A stretch of 64,000 bases of DNA. Source: an uncultured Bacteroides sp. (GTDB taxonomy: Bacteria; Bacteroidota; Bacteroidia; Bacteroidales; Bacteroidaceae). Below the pieces are notes generated by a model. It was not told the DNA's origin. It made no database searches and saw nothing but the letters and a program-made list of their open reading frames with translations. How positions within the stretch are numbered: the stretch's first letter is position 1; every line of letters begins with the position of its first letter. Below are positions 54,316 to 63,947 of the stretch, in pieces. The stretch covers positions 13,178 through 77,177 of the forward strand of contig UQVZ01000018.1 in NCBI GenBank assembly GCA_900544675.1, given 5' to 3'. Position numbers and translations under genes: made by a program.

Positions 54316-54924
54316 TTAAGCGGTTAACATTGGTTTTATAATTCGTTTCATCCATGCAGGCATCATATCTACATCTTTGATTAAAGTCTCCTTATCTGTT
54401 TCTTTCGATATCAATTGTCGGATTATATTCAATTCATCTTCTCCTACATTCTCCTTTTTCAGAGCCTTAAGTGCTTGAACAAGTAGTGAAATAAGACGAG
54501 TACCATAACAGAAGTTCTTGGGGACACCTCGTTTTAATACTACTTTTCTATTGGATAAATTTACTGTCCTTTCGCTACCGGTAGTCAGGAATGTATAATT
54601 CATCGGTACTTGAGTCGATAGCCCTAATAAATTCAATGCTGTCATACCGGAAGGTAAGACCTCTGCGTTATCTCGGACAGCAATTGCTTGTACTACCTTA
54701 TCAACCGAAGGAAGTACAACACCGAATCGACTTTTTCTTGGCTTGGTATATATTCCATGCGCAATTTTAACAAGCGTACCTTCATTTGTCAATTCTGACA
54801 AAATACTACCCACAAATTCTGTGTGATATTCAGGAAAATCTGAACGAAACAGGATGCAATCTTCAGGCATCGCTTCTATACGTTGCTTGAGAGTAATACT
54901 ATCTATGGAATCTTCATTAGCCAT
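54316..54924 (-). CDS. AbiEi-like antitoxin (DUF6088)
   Basis: This 202-aa protein starts at the ATG at 54924 (MANEDSIDS). The only start further upstream is a TTG at 54954. An N-terminal winged-helix-like region (SILSELTNEGTLVKIAHGIYTKPRKSRFG) is typical of AbiEi/DUF6088 antitoxins, which repress their own promoter. The central VVQAIAVRDNAEVLPSGMTALNLLGLSTQVP is the conserved antitoxin core. It lies 10 nt upstream of the AbiEii toxin gene. A -7-like box at 54958-54965 supports the start chosen. Confidence 0.85.
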   Translation of the reverse strand: MANEDSIDSITLKQRIEAMPEDCILFRSDFPEYHTEFVGSILSELTNEGTLVKIAHGIYTKPRKSRFGVVLPSVDKVVQAIAVRDNAEVLPSGMTALNLLGLSTQVPMNYTFLTTGSERTVNLSNRKVVLKRGVPKNFCYGTRLISLLVQALKALKKENVGEDELNIIRQLISKETDKETLIKDVDMMPAWMKRIIKPMLTA

Positions 54925-54957
54925 ATAACCTTTGAAATTTTGATGATTTTTCAAATG

Positions 54958-54965
54958 TAAAGATA
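54958..54965 (-). promoter_or_regulatory. -7-like box TATCTTTA for the AbiE operon
   Basis: TAAAGATA on the + strand reads TATCTTTA on the - strand, one base from TAnnTTTG. It predicts a start near 54951, downstream of the TTG at 54954 and upstream of the ATG at 54924. Confidence 0.45.
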
Positions 54966-55148
54966 CAAAAAGGATTCAAAATAAATGATGAGTTGCCTAG
55001 CAATTTGTTCGTTAGGCTCAAAAAATACGCCAAACGCTTCCCGCAGAAAATGAAACCGTTTTTTAATGGAAATTTCATAAAGCTAAGAGATTGGGAGGGG
55101 TATCTCGAAAATAAAGATAAAAAATTAGGCAAAGAAGAACAGTTTTTT

Positions 55149-55156
55149 TAATTTTG
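55149..55156 (+). promoter_or_regulatory. -7 box TAATTTTG for the second ECF locus
   Basis: TAATTTTG matches TAnnTTTG and lies 31 nt before the ATG of the sigma factor gene at 55188. Confidence 0.5.
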
Positions 55157-55187
55157 TAACATACGAGTTTGCATAAACATAAAAAAC

Positions 55188-55829
55188 ATGACGATACCGT
55201 TGAATCAACAGAGTGCTTATCGTTTCTCTTCGGAAGAAGACTTACTGAATGATTTGAAGCGAAGCGACCACATCGCTTTCGAGTTTTTGTTCAAACGTTT
55301 CTATCCCAGACTGCTGGGGTATGCCATCCGTTTTGTGCGGGACGAGGAAATCGCGGAAGACATTCTTCAAGAGTGTTTTATGACCTTTTGGGAACGGAGG
55401 CATCTGTTGTCTGCCGTGTCGTTGAGTTCCCTGCTCTTCCTGATGGTACGCAATGCGTGTCTGAATTACCTGAAACATAGTGCGCTGGTACGTCATCTTT
55501 CCATCGATTACCTGGAGACGCTCGACGGAGAAGAAAAGCTGTATTCCGCCGACCTGATGCTGAGTGCCGACGAACACATTCTGTACGAAGACCTGAAAGC
55601 GCAGATAGACAAGTCCTTGTCGTTGTTGTCTCCCCGCTCGCGGGAGATATTCCTGCTCAGCCGTTTCAAGGGACTGAAGAACCGTGAGATTGCCGAAATG
55701 CTGGGCATATCCACTACGGCTGTAGAAAAACATATCTCCAAATCGCTCAAAGTCATTTCCGACTACTTGAAAGACAATGTTTCGCGCACGCATTACCTTA
55801 TTATTATGTCTTTCCTGCTTTTCAAGTGA
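55188..55829 (+). CDS. ECF RNA polymerase sigma factor
   Basis: This 213-aa Bacteroidetes-type ECF sigma factor has region 2 (DHIAFEFLFKRFYPRLLGYAIRFVRDEEIAEDILQECFMTFW) and region 4 (LSRFKGLKNREIAEMLGISTTAVEKHISKSLKVI), and ends in a short hydrophobic tail. It heads a + strand locus with FecR, SusC and SusD, so it should drive that operon in response to substrate binding. It differs clearly from the sigma factor at 50036-50644, so the two loci are regulated separately. The -7 box is at 55149-55156. Confidence 0.95.
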   Translation: MTIPLNQQSAYRFSSEEDLLNDLKRSDHIAFEFLFKRFYPRLLGYAIRFVRDEEIAEDILQECFMTFWERRHLLSAVSLSSLLFLMVRNACLNYLKHSALVRHLSIDYLETLDGEEKLYSADLMLSADEHILYEDLKAQIDKSLSLLSPRSREIFLLSRFKGLKNREIAEMLGISTTAVEKHISKSLKVISDYLKDNVSRTHYLIIMSFLLFK

Positions 55830-55901
55830 TTCAAAAAAAATATTGCCACAGGGGTTGGGTAAACTTCTTTTAGATTGTTCTATCTATAGAAAACGGATTC
55901 T

Positions 55902-56900
55902 ATGGATAGACTTTCTTACATACGCAGTTTGGCTTTTCTGTATTTCGACGGAAAAATACCAAGAGAAAAAGAGGTAGTTTTATTTGATTTTATCAATGAA
56001 AGCTCCCGCAACTTCACCTTGTTCCGCAAGTGGGAGCGCGAGTGGTTGCACTCAGGGCGGACGGATGCTGCCGTAGAAAAACAATGGCAACGGCTGCACA
56101 CCCGTATGCTTGCCAACGAGGCCGCCTCTCCGATGATTCCCAAACCGCATTTCACGTTTAAAAGGTTGCTTGCCTTTGCCGCCGCCGTGGCGGTATTGGT
56201 ATGCCTTTCGGTAGGCATATCCTATTACTATCTCCAGCCTCAAACCTACGAATCTTATTTCGTTCACGAGACTCCTTTGGGCGACAAAAGCAAAATGGTT
56301 TTGGCGGACGGTTCCGTGGTATGGCTCAACAGCGGTTCCACCTTGCAATATTCTACCGCGTTCAATGCCCACAACCGTGTAGTCACACTCGAAGGAGAAG
56401 GATACTTCGAAGTGAAACAAAACGAAGGCATCCCCTTTACAGTCCGCACACAGGGATACGACGTGGTGGTGAAAGGCACGAAATTCAATGTGTCGGCATA
56501 CGAAGAAGACCCTTTCATCTCCACTACATTGATAGAAGGGAAAGTGACGGTCAACTACCGGGACGAATCCATCGACATGTGTCCCGGCGAGGAAATGACA
56601 CTCGACAAACACACCGGCGAATTGCAACACTCCTTTGTAAATGCTTCCCAAGCGAAGTCGTGGACAGACAATCAGTTGATAGACGACAACATAAGTTTCC
56701 AGGAACTGATGAAAAGGCTTTCCCGCCGTTTCGACGTACAAATCACGATTGACGATGAAGCCTTGTGCAGGCAGACATTCAGTGTCTCACTACGCAACGA
56801 GGAAACGCTGGAGCAGATTTTCGACGCGCTCCAGCAGATTATTCCATTTTCGGTAAAGCAAGAGAATCAAAGTTATCATATAACATCAATTAATCATTAA
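55902..56900 (+). CDS. FecR-family anti-sigma factor
   Basis: This 332-aa anti-sigma factor has a cytoplasmic part of about 85 residues, a TM helix (LLAFAAAVAVLVCLSVGISYY, about 86-106) and a periplasmic FecR domain. That domain contains ETPLGDKSKMVLADGSVVWLNSGSTLQYS, EGEGYFEVKQNEG and TLIEGKVTVN. The C-terminal domain ends RNEETLEQIFDALQQIIPFSVKQENQSYHI, the secretin/STN-interacting part. It lies 72 nt after the sigma gene and 11 nt before susC, so the four genes form one operon. Confidence 0.95.
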   Translation: MDRLSYIRSLAFLYFDGKIPREKEVVLFDFINESSRNFTLFRKWEREWLHSGRTDAAVEKQWQRLHTRMLANEAASPMIPKPHFTFKRLLAFAAAVAVLVCLSVGISYYYLQPQTYESYFVHETPLGDKSKMVLADGSVVWLNSGSTLQYSTAFNAHNRVVTLEGEGYFEVKQNEGIPFTVRTQGYDVVVKGTKFNVSAYEEDPFISTTLIEGKVTVNYRDESIDMCPGEEMTLDKHTGELQHSFVNASQAKSWTDNQLIDDNISFQELMKRLSRRFDVQITIDDEALCRQTFSVSLRNEETLEQIFDALQQIIPFSVKQENQSYHITSINH

Positions 56901-56911
56901 ATTTAAAAGCT

Positions 56912-59900
56912 ATGAACAACCGAAAAAGTTTTCTCAGGCTGTTCCTGTGCCTTTCATTCGGATGGGGCGCATTGACATTGAGTGCTCAGACCGTGAGCAA
57001 GACCTTCAATGAGGTGCCGTTAAAGACCGTATTGAAAGAGGTGGAAAGCCAAACGGGGTTGTCTGTCGTTTACAAGACAGATGAAGTGGACGTGAACCGG
57101 AAGGTAAACGCATCGTTCCAAAATTCTTCTTTGAATGAAGTCATGTCAAAGATTCTGGATGCCGACCTGACATGGGTCATTCAGGACAAGATGATTATCA
57201 TTTCGAAAAAACAAGCCAAGGAAACACCGGACAAGAAGGGTAAGACCCTCACGGTATCGGGCGTTGTGACCGACGAAGCGGGTATTCCGGTTATCGGCGC
57301 CAGCGTATTGGTAAGAGGCAGTTCGAACGGCTCCATCACCGACATGGACGGCAAATATACCATAGCCGACGTGCCGGAGGACGCGATGATAGACATTTCT
57401 TATATCGGCTATCAGGCATTGTCTTTCAAAGCAAAAGAAAAAGCGCTGGCCAATGTGGTCATGCGTGAAGACACGGAAATGCTGGAAGAGGTTGTCGTTG
57501 TCGGTTACGGTACCGCAAAGAAAGCAAACCTTTCAGGGTCTGTCGCGCAAATTTCATCCAAGGAGCTGGAACACCGCATCAGCGCCAATACCGGTTCTGC
57601 CCTGCAAGGATTGATACCTAACTTCAACGTTTCATTCAGCGACGGTGCCATCAACAAAAAAGCGTCGTTCAACATCCGTGGTGAAGGCTCTATCAATGGC
57701 GGTGAACCGCTGGTATTGATTGACGGCGTAGAGGGAGACATGAATTACATCAATCCGAAAGACATCGCTTCGGTCACGGTATTGAAAGACGCGTCTTCGG
57801 CAGCCATCTACGGTGCCCGTGCGGCATTCGGCGTAGTGCTGGTAACTACAAAAAATCCGGAGAAAGGAAAAATCCAGGTAAATTACTCCAACCATTTTGC
57901 CTGGAGCAATCCCACCATCAATACCGACAACTTCATTACCGACGGTCTGGAATGGGCGCGGCTGAGCGACAAGTTAAGTCTGATGGAAAACACCAGCACT
58001 TACTTAGGCTATACCGAAGAAGACTATGCCTACATGGAAGCCCGCAAGCAAGACCCGTCTCTCCCCAGCGTGCTGATTAAAACAATCGACGGAGTGGAAC
58101 GCTACGTGCATTACGGCAATACGGACTGGTGGGATTACATCTTCCGCAGCAACCAGCCTTCCATGGAACACAACCTGAACATATCGGGCGGTTCCGACCG
58201 TGTACGCTATTACTTGTCAGGCCGTTTCTATACGCGGGACGGTATCTATCGCATCAATCCCGACAAGATGAAGAGTTACACCTTGCGTTCGAAAGTGGAT
58301 TTCCAGATATTGGATAACTTGAAATTCACCAGCTCGACAAACATTTACATGAGTGATTACAATTATCCCGTAACGAACGCCCGCGACATGAGCGGCAACA
58401 ACAACGACGAGGACTGGCGCAAATATACTTACCACGCCTCACCGCTGTATCTTCCGCACAACCCGGACGGGACAATCATGATAAACAGCCCGTATGCACC
58501 CGGCCGTGATATCGCCGACGGTACGTTTGCCGACCTGACCTACGGGAAAAGCCACGGGACAGACTCGGAATATGACCTGATGAACACATTCAGCCTGCAA
58601 TACACCCCCATCAAAGGATTGGATTTGAATGCCGACTATACCTTCCGTAAAGAAAGCCCCTTCTCCCGTCAGTTGCGCGTGTCTACCCCTCATACCAACC
58701 AACCGGGAGGAGTTGGAATTACCGATTACAAGCCGAACACGGAACTGTATAAGGAAAGACATTGGCACTCGCAATATCAGGCCATCAATGCATTCGCCAC
58801 TTACAGCCATACGTTCAACGAGATGCACAACCTGAAAGCCATGGTGGGATTCAACCAAGAGTGGAGACGCTGGGAACGGACAGTGGCCATGCGTAGCGGT
58901 CCCATTTCGGAAGATTTGGGTTCGTTCAACCTGGCTACCGGCGAGAACATTGATTTGCTCGGGTCAAAAGCCGAATGGGCTATCCGTGCAGCTTTCTATC
59001 GTTTCAACTACGATTATAAAGGGAAGTACCTGATTGAGTTCAACGGACGCTTTGACTTGTCATCCAAATTCCCGCACGACAACCGTTTAGGCATATTCCC
59101 ATCGGGCTCTGTAGCCTGGCGTATGAGTGAAGAAAAATTCTTCAGCCCGTTACGTTCGTGGATTGACAATCTGAAACTGCGCTTCTCGTTCGGTACATTG
59201 GGCAACCAGAATGTAGGCGAATACGATTACATAGCCAAGATGAAGGTCAGCCAGGGAAATTACATCGTAAACGGTGCCTATCAGAATTACCTGACCACAC
59301 CGGACGCCATATCGTCCAACTTTACCTGGGAAAAGTCGCAGACCATCAATGCGGGTATCGATTTGGATTTCTTCAATAACCGCTTGTCCGCATCGTTCGA
59401 CTGGTACCAGCGTGACACACGGAACATGCTGACACAAGGCAAAGAGCTTCCTGCCGTATTCGGTACAGAAGAACCTGAAGAAAACGCTGCCGACCTGCGT
59501 ACGCGCGGTTTCGAGCTTTCGGTAAACTGGCGTGACCGTTTCACGTTGTGGGACGCACCGTTCGAATACAATATCGGAGTCAACTTGGCAGATAACCGTA
59601 CGGTCATCACCCGATTCGACAACCCGAGCGGAAACATCGACGATTTCTATGTAGGCAAAGATCTGGGAGAAGTATGGGGATACACCATCGAAGGATTTTT
59701 CCAGACAGATGACGAATACCTGACACACGCCGACCAATTGCTGGTAAACCAGCGTATACGCAATTATTACCTGGTGAACCATCCGGTTGCAGGCGACTTG
59801 AAGTTCAAGGATATAAACGAAGACGGCGAAATCACTCCGGGAAAACAGACATTGAGCGACCACGGAGATTTACGCCGGATAGGAAACACGACGCCGCGAT

Positions 59901-60424
59901 ACACATTGGGAGTGAATTTAGGCTTCAATTACAGAGGCATTGATTTCTCCGCATTCTTCCAAGGCATATTGAAACAAGACTGGTGGCCGGGTGATGACAA
60001 CGGTTATTTCTGGGGACCTTTTACCCGCCAATACCTGAATTTCTATCCGAAGAGCATCGAATCCATGTCGTGGACACCGGAGAATCCGAATGCCTACTTC
60101 CCGCGTCTGGCTGTTTATGCCGCCAACGAAGGAGGTGATTACGAAGGTTCACAGCTGAGAGTCATATCGGATAAATATCTTCAGAATGCGGCATACGTGC
60201 GACTGAAGAACATTACACTGGGATATACGTTACCCGAGCGTATCTGCCAGAAACTCAAAATCATCAGAAGTATCCGTATGTATGTATCCGGCGAGAACAT
60301 CCTGACATTCTCTCCGCTGTATAAAAACAATCCGGACCGCACAGTCGACCCGGAACAACTGGGAAACGGCAACGCTTATCCTTTCAGCAAGACATTTGCC
60401 TTTGGCTTTGACATTAAATTCTAA
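56912..60424 (+). CDS. SusC/RagA TonB-dependent receptor with STN domain
   Basis: This 1170-aa receptor has a signal peptide and an STN domain (about 28-100). A carboxypeptidase-regulatory-like domain follows (about 113-190; VSGVVTDEAGIPVIGASVLV). The plug starts EEVVVVGYGTAKKANLSGSVAQ and a TonB-dependent barrel ends in FGFDIKF. The STN domain lets it signal to the FecR protein encoded just upstream. It is only distantly related to the receptor at 45517-48723. The transported substrate is unknown; downstream genes suggest something containing phosphodiester bonds. Confidence 0.96.
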   Translation: MNNRKSFLRLFLCLSFGWGALTLSAQTVSKTFNEVPLKTVLKEVESQTGLSVVYKTDEVDVNRKVNASFQNSSLNEVMSKILDADLTWVIQDKMIIISKKQAKETPDKKGKTLTVSGVVTDEAGIPVIGASVLVRGSSNGSITDMDGKYTIADVPEDAMIDISYIGYQALSFKAKEKALANVVMREDTEMLEEVVVVGYGTAKKANLSGSVAQISSKELEHRISANTGSALQGLIPNFNVSFSDGAINKKASFNIRGEGSINGGEPLVLIDGVEGDMNYINPKDIASVTVLKDASSAAIYGARAAFGVVLVTTKNPEKGKIQVNYSNHFAWSNPTINTDNFITDGLEWARLSDKLSLMENTSTYLGYTEEDYAYMEARKQDPSLPSVLIKTIDGVERYVHYGNTDWWDYIFRSNQPSMEHNLNISGGSDRVRYYLSGRFYTRDGIYRINPDKMKSYTLRSKVDFQILDNLKFTSSTNIYMSDYNYPVTNARDMSGNNNDEDWRKYTYHASPLYLPHNPDGTIMINSPYAPGRDIADGTFADLTYGKSHGTDSEYDLMNTFSLQYTPIKGLDLNADYTFRKESPFSRQLRVSTPHTNQPGGVGITDYKPNTELYKERHWHSQYQAINAFATYSHTFNEMHNLKAMVGFNQEWRRWERTVAMRSGPISEDLGSFNLATGENIDLLGSKAEWAIRAAFYRFNYDYKGKYLIEFNGRFDLSSKFPHDNRLGIFPSGSVAWRMSEEKFFSPLRSWIDNLKLRFSFGTLGNQNVGEYDYIAKMKVSQGNYIVNGAYQNYLTTPDAISSNFTWEKSQTINAGIDLDFFNNRLSASFDWYQRDTRNMLTQGKELPAVFGTEEPEENAADLRTRGFELSVNWRDRFTLWDAPFEYNIGVNLADNRTVITRFDNPSGNIDDFYVGKDLGEVWGYTIEGFFQTDDEYLTHADQLLVNQRIRNYYLVNHPVAGDLKFKDINEDGEITPGKQTLSDHGDLRRIGNTTPRYTLGVNLGFNYRGIDFSAFFQGILKQDWWPGDDNGYFWGPFTRQYLNFYPKSIESMSWTPENPNAYFPRLAVYAANEGGDYEGSQLRVISDKYLQNAAYVRLKNITLGYTLPERICQKLKIIRSIRMYVSGENILTFSPLYKNNPDRTVDPEQLGNGNAYPFSKTFAFGFDIKF

Positions 60425-60435
60425 AGATTACAGTT

Positions 60436-62205
60436 ATGAAAAAGAAATATACATTTATCAAGTTACTTTTCCTTTTCACAGGAAGTATCGTGACTGTTTC
60501 CTGCAATGATTCCTTCTTGGACCGCTATCCGATTGCAGAGATTTCTCCGGAGAACTCGTTTCAGACAGCAGACGACCTTCGGCTTTACACAAACGGGTTT
60601 TACGAACAACTCCCGTCTATCCGTAACATCATCGATGAAGATTTGAAGACCGATAATGTATTATATTCCAGCATACCGGAAGAGCAACGCAGCCACGAAC
60701 GGATTCTACCTTCGGAAACCGGAAGCGGAGGCTGGGACTGGGAAGATTTACGCGACATCAACCTTTTCTTCGACAATTACCAGCGTTGTTCCGACGAAAC
60801 CGGACGTAACAAATACGAAGGTGTGGCAAGATTCTTCCGTGCCTGGTTTTATTTCGACAAAGTGAAACGTTTCGGCGATGTGCCTTGGTATGAGACAGTC
60901 ATCCAGACAGACGATGACGACCTGCTGTATAAAGCACGCGACAGCAGGGAATTTGTCATCAGCAAAATCATACAGGATCTGGAACTGGCTGTTGACAAAC
61001 TGGGCGACGAACGGGCTTCGGACCAGATAACACGCTGGACGGCCTTGGCATTTCTTTCCAGAGTATGCCTGTACGAAGGCACATTCCGTAAATATCATAC
61101 GGAATTGGGCATTCAAGGCAGCGACACGCTGTTGCAGAAAGCCTACGAGGCTGCACAACGCGTGATGGACGAATCGGGTTACACCTTATATACGACGGGA
61201 AACCCGGATATAGACTACCGTGACCTGTTCGCGTCGACCCTGAAAGAAGACGAGGTGATTCTGGGCAGACGCTATTCGTTAACCTTGAACCGCATGCACA
61301 ACGTAAACTATTACCTCACGTCGCGCACCCAACGGGATATCGGTTTAACAAAAGATCTGATAGACTCTTATCTCCAACTGAACGGAATGCCTTTCACCGA
61401 TAAAGACGGATACGACACGATGGGATTTTACGACGAAATGCAAAGCCGTGACAGACGCCTTGCACAGACCATCCGCTCTTTAGGCTATCAGCGCATAGGA
61501 GGCACAGCCACTTTATTGCCCGACTTTGCCGCCACCATGACAGGTTATCAGTTGTGCAAGTTCTTATCCGATGAAACTCAAGACGGCGACGGAGCTTCTT
61601 ATCAGGATGTCGCCTTTATCCGTTATGCCGAGGTCTTGCTGAACTATGCCGAAGCGAAAGCGGAACTGGGCATTATTACCCAAGACGACATCGACAGAAG
61701 CATCCGCCTGATACGTAGCCGTGTAGGCATGCCCAATCTGGATATGGCTGAAGCCAATCAGACACCGGACGCCGTGTTGTCGGCTTTATACCCGAATGTG
61801 GAAGGAAGCGACAAAGGCATCATCCTGGAAATACGCCGCGAACGCCGCATCGAACTGGTTATGGAAGGATTCCGTTGGGATGACCTGGTGAGATGGAAAG
61901 CAGGGAAATTACTGGAACCCCACTTCATCGGGATGTACTTCCCGTCATTGGGAGAGTTTGACTTGGACGGTGACGGCACGCCCGACCTACTGTTATACAC
62001 AGGAACAGCTCCTGCTACCACCGCTTCACAAAGTGTGGAAATCGGAGGTGTGCTTCAGCTTACGGAAGGTGACCACGGCAACCTGATCGGCTTCAAGGAT
62101 AATACGAAAATGTTTGATGAATCACGCGACTATCTGTATCCGCTGCCTACGGGAGACTTGTTACTGAATGAAAATCTGGTACAGAACCCCAATTGGGATA
62201 AATAA
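60436..62205 (+). CDS. SusD/RagB-family lipoprotein
   Basis: This 589-aa SusD-like lipoprotein has the signal MKKKYTFIKLLFLFTGSIVTVSC (lipobox TVSC). The mature N-terminus NDSFLDRYPIAEISPENSFQTADDL is the classic SusD start. Helical repeats include FFRAWFYFDKVKRFGDVPWYE, and the RagB C-terminal domain has VAFIRYAEVLLNYAEAKAELG and RRERRIELVMEGFRWDDLVRW. It partners the SusC encoded 11 nt upstream. The variable ligand-binding face cannot be interpreted by eye. Confidence 0.95.
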   Translation: MKKKYTFIKLLFLFTGSIVTVSCNDSFLDRYPIAEISPENSFQTADDLRLYTNGFYEQLPSIRNIIDEDLKTDNVLYSSIPEEQRSHERILPSETGSGGWDWEDLRDINLFFDNYQRCSDETGRNKYEGVARFFRAWFYFDKVKRFGDVPWYETVIQTDDDDLLYKARDSREFVISKIIQDLELAVDKLGDERASDQITRWTALAFLSRVCLYEGTFRKYHTELGIQGSDTLLQKAYEAAQRVMDESGYTLYTTGNPDIDYRDLFASTLKEDEVILGRRYSLTLNRMHNVNYYLTSRTQRDIGLTKDLIDSYLQLNGMPFTDKDGYDTMGFYDEMQSRDRRLAQTIRSLGYQRIGGTATLLPDFAATMTGYQLCKFLSDETQDGDGASYQDVAFIRYAEVLLNYAEAKAELGIITQDDIDRSIRLIRSRVGMPNLDMAEANQTPDAVLSALYPNVEGSDKGIILEIRRERRIELVMEGFRWDDLVRWKAGKLLEPHFIGMYFPSLGEFDLDGDGTPDLLLYTGTAPATTASQSVEIGGVLQLTEGDHGNLIGFKDNTKMFDESRDYLYPLPTGDLLLNENLVQNPNWDK

Positions 62206-62216
62206 AGGGAAATGCT

Positions 62217-63341
62217 ATGACAAAAATTTTCAAGTATCTAATGTTCGTTGTGGCCACGGTCTTCTACGCGGCATGCAGTTCCGATACCGCCGTAGAGGAA
62301 AGTGCGGCACCCATAGCAATCAAGGCTTCAGCCAATGAAGTCTGTTATGGAGAAGACGTGACATTTACACTTCAAAACCTGACAGAAGGAAATGTAAACT
62401 CTGTACGTTGGGATTTCGGCGACGGTGAAACCTCTGACGCGTTTGCTCCGTCACACGCCTACCGCATTCCCGATAATTATACAGTAACCGTTTCTGTTTC
62501 CTTATCGGCGGGAGAAACGAAGGAATATAAGACGACGGTAAAGGTATTTGCCGAAGAACTGACTTCAGCCATCCGGCCTTCCATTACCGAATCGCTTGCC
62601 GACGGGCATTACCAAGTATGCGCGCACCGCGGATATTGGAAAGAAGCGCCCGAGAACTCCATTGCCGCCATTGAAAAAGCGATACAGAACGACATTGATT
62701 TCATTGAAATTGATGTGCGGAAAACCAAAGACGACAAACTGGTCTTGATGCACAACGCCTCGATAGACGAGACTACGAACGGAAGCGGTAACGTGTCCGA
62801 CCTGACGCTGGAGGAGATAAAGTCTTACTACCTGTATTACAACGACCGTCAGACAACGGAACGCGCTCCTTCGCTGGCAGAAGCACTGATGGCGGCAAGA
62901 GGAAAGATTTATGTCGACATTGACATGAAGATATCGGATTACCGCTCTGTATATGATATCGTCGTGCAGTGTGGCATGCTGTCGCAATGCATGTTCACGG
63001 TTTACGAATTGCAGGATGCCTCGAAGTTGTTGAATATCGACAAGACGGTTCAGATGCTTCCGATTATTTATTCAATGGAAGACCTGGACGGCTTTATGTC
63101 GCTCGTAGACAACCTTGCCATCGCGCAATTTAACTCCGACGCCTGGACAGATGAAATCCTGACTAAAGCGTACAACAACGGGATAGCAGGTTTTATGAAT
63201 ATCTACGTCAATGACAAAGACACTCCGGAAACAGACAATTACAAGAAAGCGGACAGATTTGTCAGTTTAAAGGGCACTGTCGCACAGACGGATTTCCCGG
63301 TCGAGTTGAAAACGTATCTTGACAACTTAAAAAGAGATTAA
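62217..63341 (+). CDS. PKD-domain glycerophosphodiester phosphodiesterase lipoprotein
   Basis: This 374-aa surface lipoprotein (lipobox YAAC, C20) has a PKD domain (about 35-112; SVRWDFGDGETSDAFAPSHAY). A GDPD TIM-barrel follows from about residue 130. Catalytic residues are present: H137-R138 (CAHRGYW), E164 and D166 (IEIDVRK) and H179 (LMHNAS). The enzyme hydrolyses glycerophosphodiesters to glycerol-3-phosphate and an alcohol. Being a lipoprotein directly behind SusCD, it probably acts at the cell surface or periplasm on a substrate imported or captured by that pair, such as deacylated phospholipids or teichoic-acid-like polymers. That substrate is inference. Confidence 0.9.
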   Translation: MTKIFKYLMFVVATVFYAACSSDTAVEESAAPIAIKASANEVCYGEDVTFTLQNLTEGNVNSVRWDFGDGETSDAFAPSHAYRIPDNYTVTVSVSLSAGETKEYKTTVKVFAEELTSAIRPSITESLADGHYQVCAHRGYWKEAPENSIAAIEKAIQNDIDFIEIDVRKTKDDKLVLMHNASIDETTNGSGNVSDLTLEEIKSYYLYYNDRQTTERAPSLAEALMAARGKIYVDIDMKISDYRSVYDIVVQCGMLSQCMFTVYELQDASKLLNIDKTVQMLPIIYSMEDLDGFMSLVDNLAIAQFNSDAWTDEILTKAYNNGIAGFMNIYVNDKDTPETDNYKKADRFVSLKGTVAQTDFPVELKTYLDNLKRD

Positions 63342-63347
63342 CAGCGT

Positions 63348-63947
63348 ATGAAAAAAACAATACTAATGGCAACGGCACTGATGTGTATGGTGGGTTGCCA
63401 AGACGAAGACAAGGTGAATATCAAACCGGTAGCTGCCTTCAAGGCTACGGCTACCAATATAGAAGTGGGACAAAATGTCTCGTTTACCGACCTTTCTTTT
63501 GACGAGGACGGACAAATAAGCCGCTGGCAATGGGATTTCGGGAACGGAACGACTTCGGAAGAAGAGAATCCGACCATCTCCTACGAAACAGCCGGTGACT
63601 ATAAAGTGGTGTTGACCGTATGGGACAATCAGGGGCAGCAAAACGCAAACGCCTTCGACAAAACGATTACGGTCAAAGAGAAATCATTATCGGATGAAGA
63701 ACCCGAACTGATATGGGAGTATCAGACAACTACCGGATTCCAAGACGCATCGTTGGCTATCGACCAACAAGGAAATATCATTTTCGGATGTGACGCGAAC
63801 AGTAGCCGGGGAAGTTACAACATTGCCGTATTAAACAGCAATGGAGAAGAGCAATGGACATACAAGGCAGGCGATGTAGTGCGGAGCACGCCGGCGGTAG
63901 CCGATGACGGAACGTTCTATATAGGCAGTTACGACGACAATCTGTAG
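63348..63947 (+). CDS. PKD/PQQ-like lipoprotein, apparently truncated
   Basis: This 199-aa lipoprotein (MKKTILMATALMCMVGC, lipobox MVGC) has a PKD domain (about 27-108; ISRWQWDFGNGTTSEEENP). It then enters a PQQ-like beta-propeller region (ELIWEYQTTTGF...EEQWTYKAGDVVRSTPAVADDGTFYIGSYDDNL). A propeller should continue for another 250 or more residues, but a TAG follows at once at 63945-63947 (CTG TAG). The frame is therefore probably cut by a mutation or by an element inserted at about 63943. The distal sequence 63948-64000 holds no recognised gene. Confidence 0.75.
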   Translation: MKKTILMATALMCMVGCQDEDKVNIKPVAAFKATATNIEVGQNVSFTDLSFDEDGQISRWQWDFGNGTTSEEENPTISYETAGDYKVVLTVWDNQGQQNANAFDKTITVKEKSLSDEEPELIWEYQTTTGFQDASLAIDQQGNIIFGCDANSSRGSYNIAVLNSNGEEQWTYKAGDVVRSTPAVADDGTFYIGSYDDNL

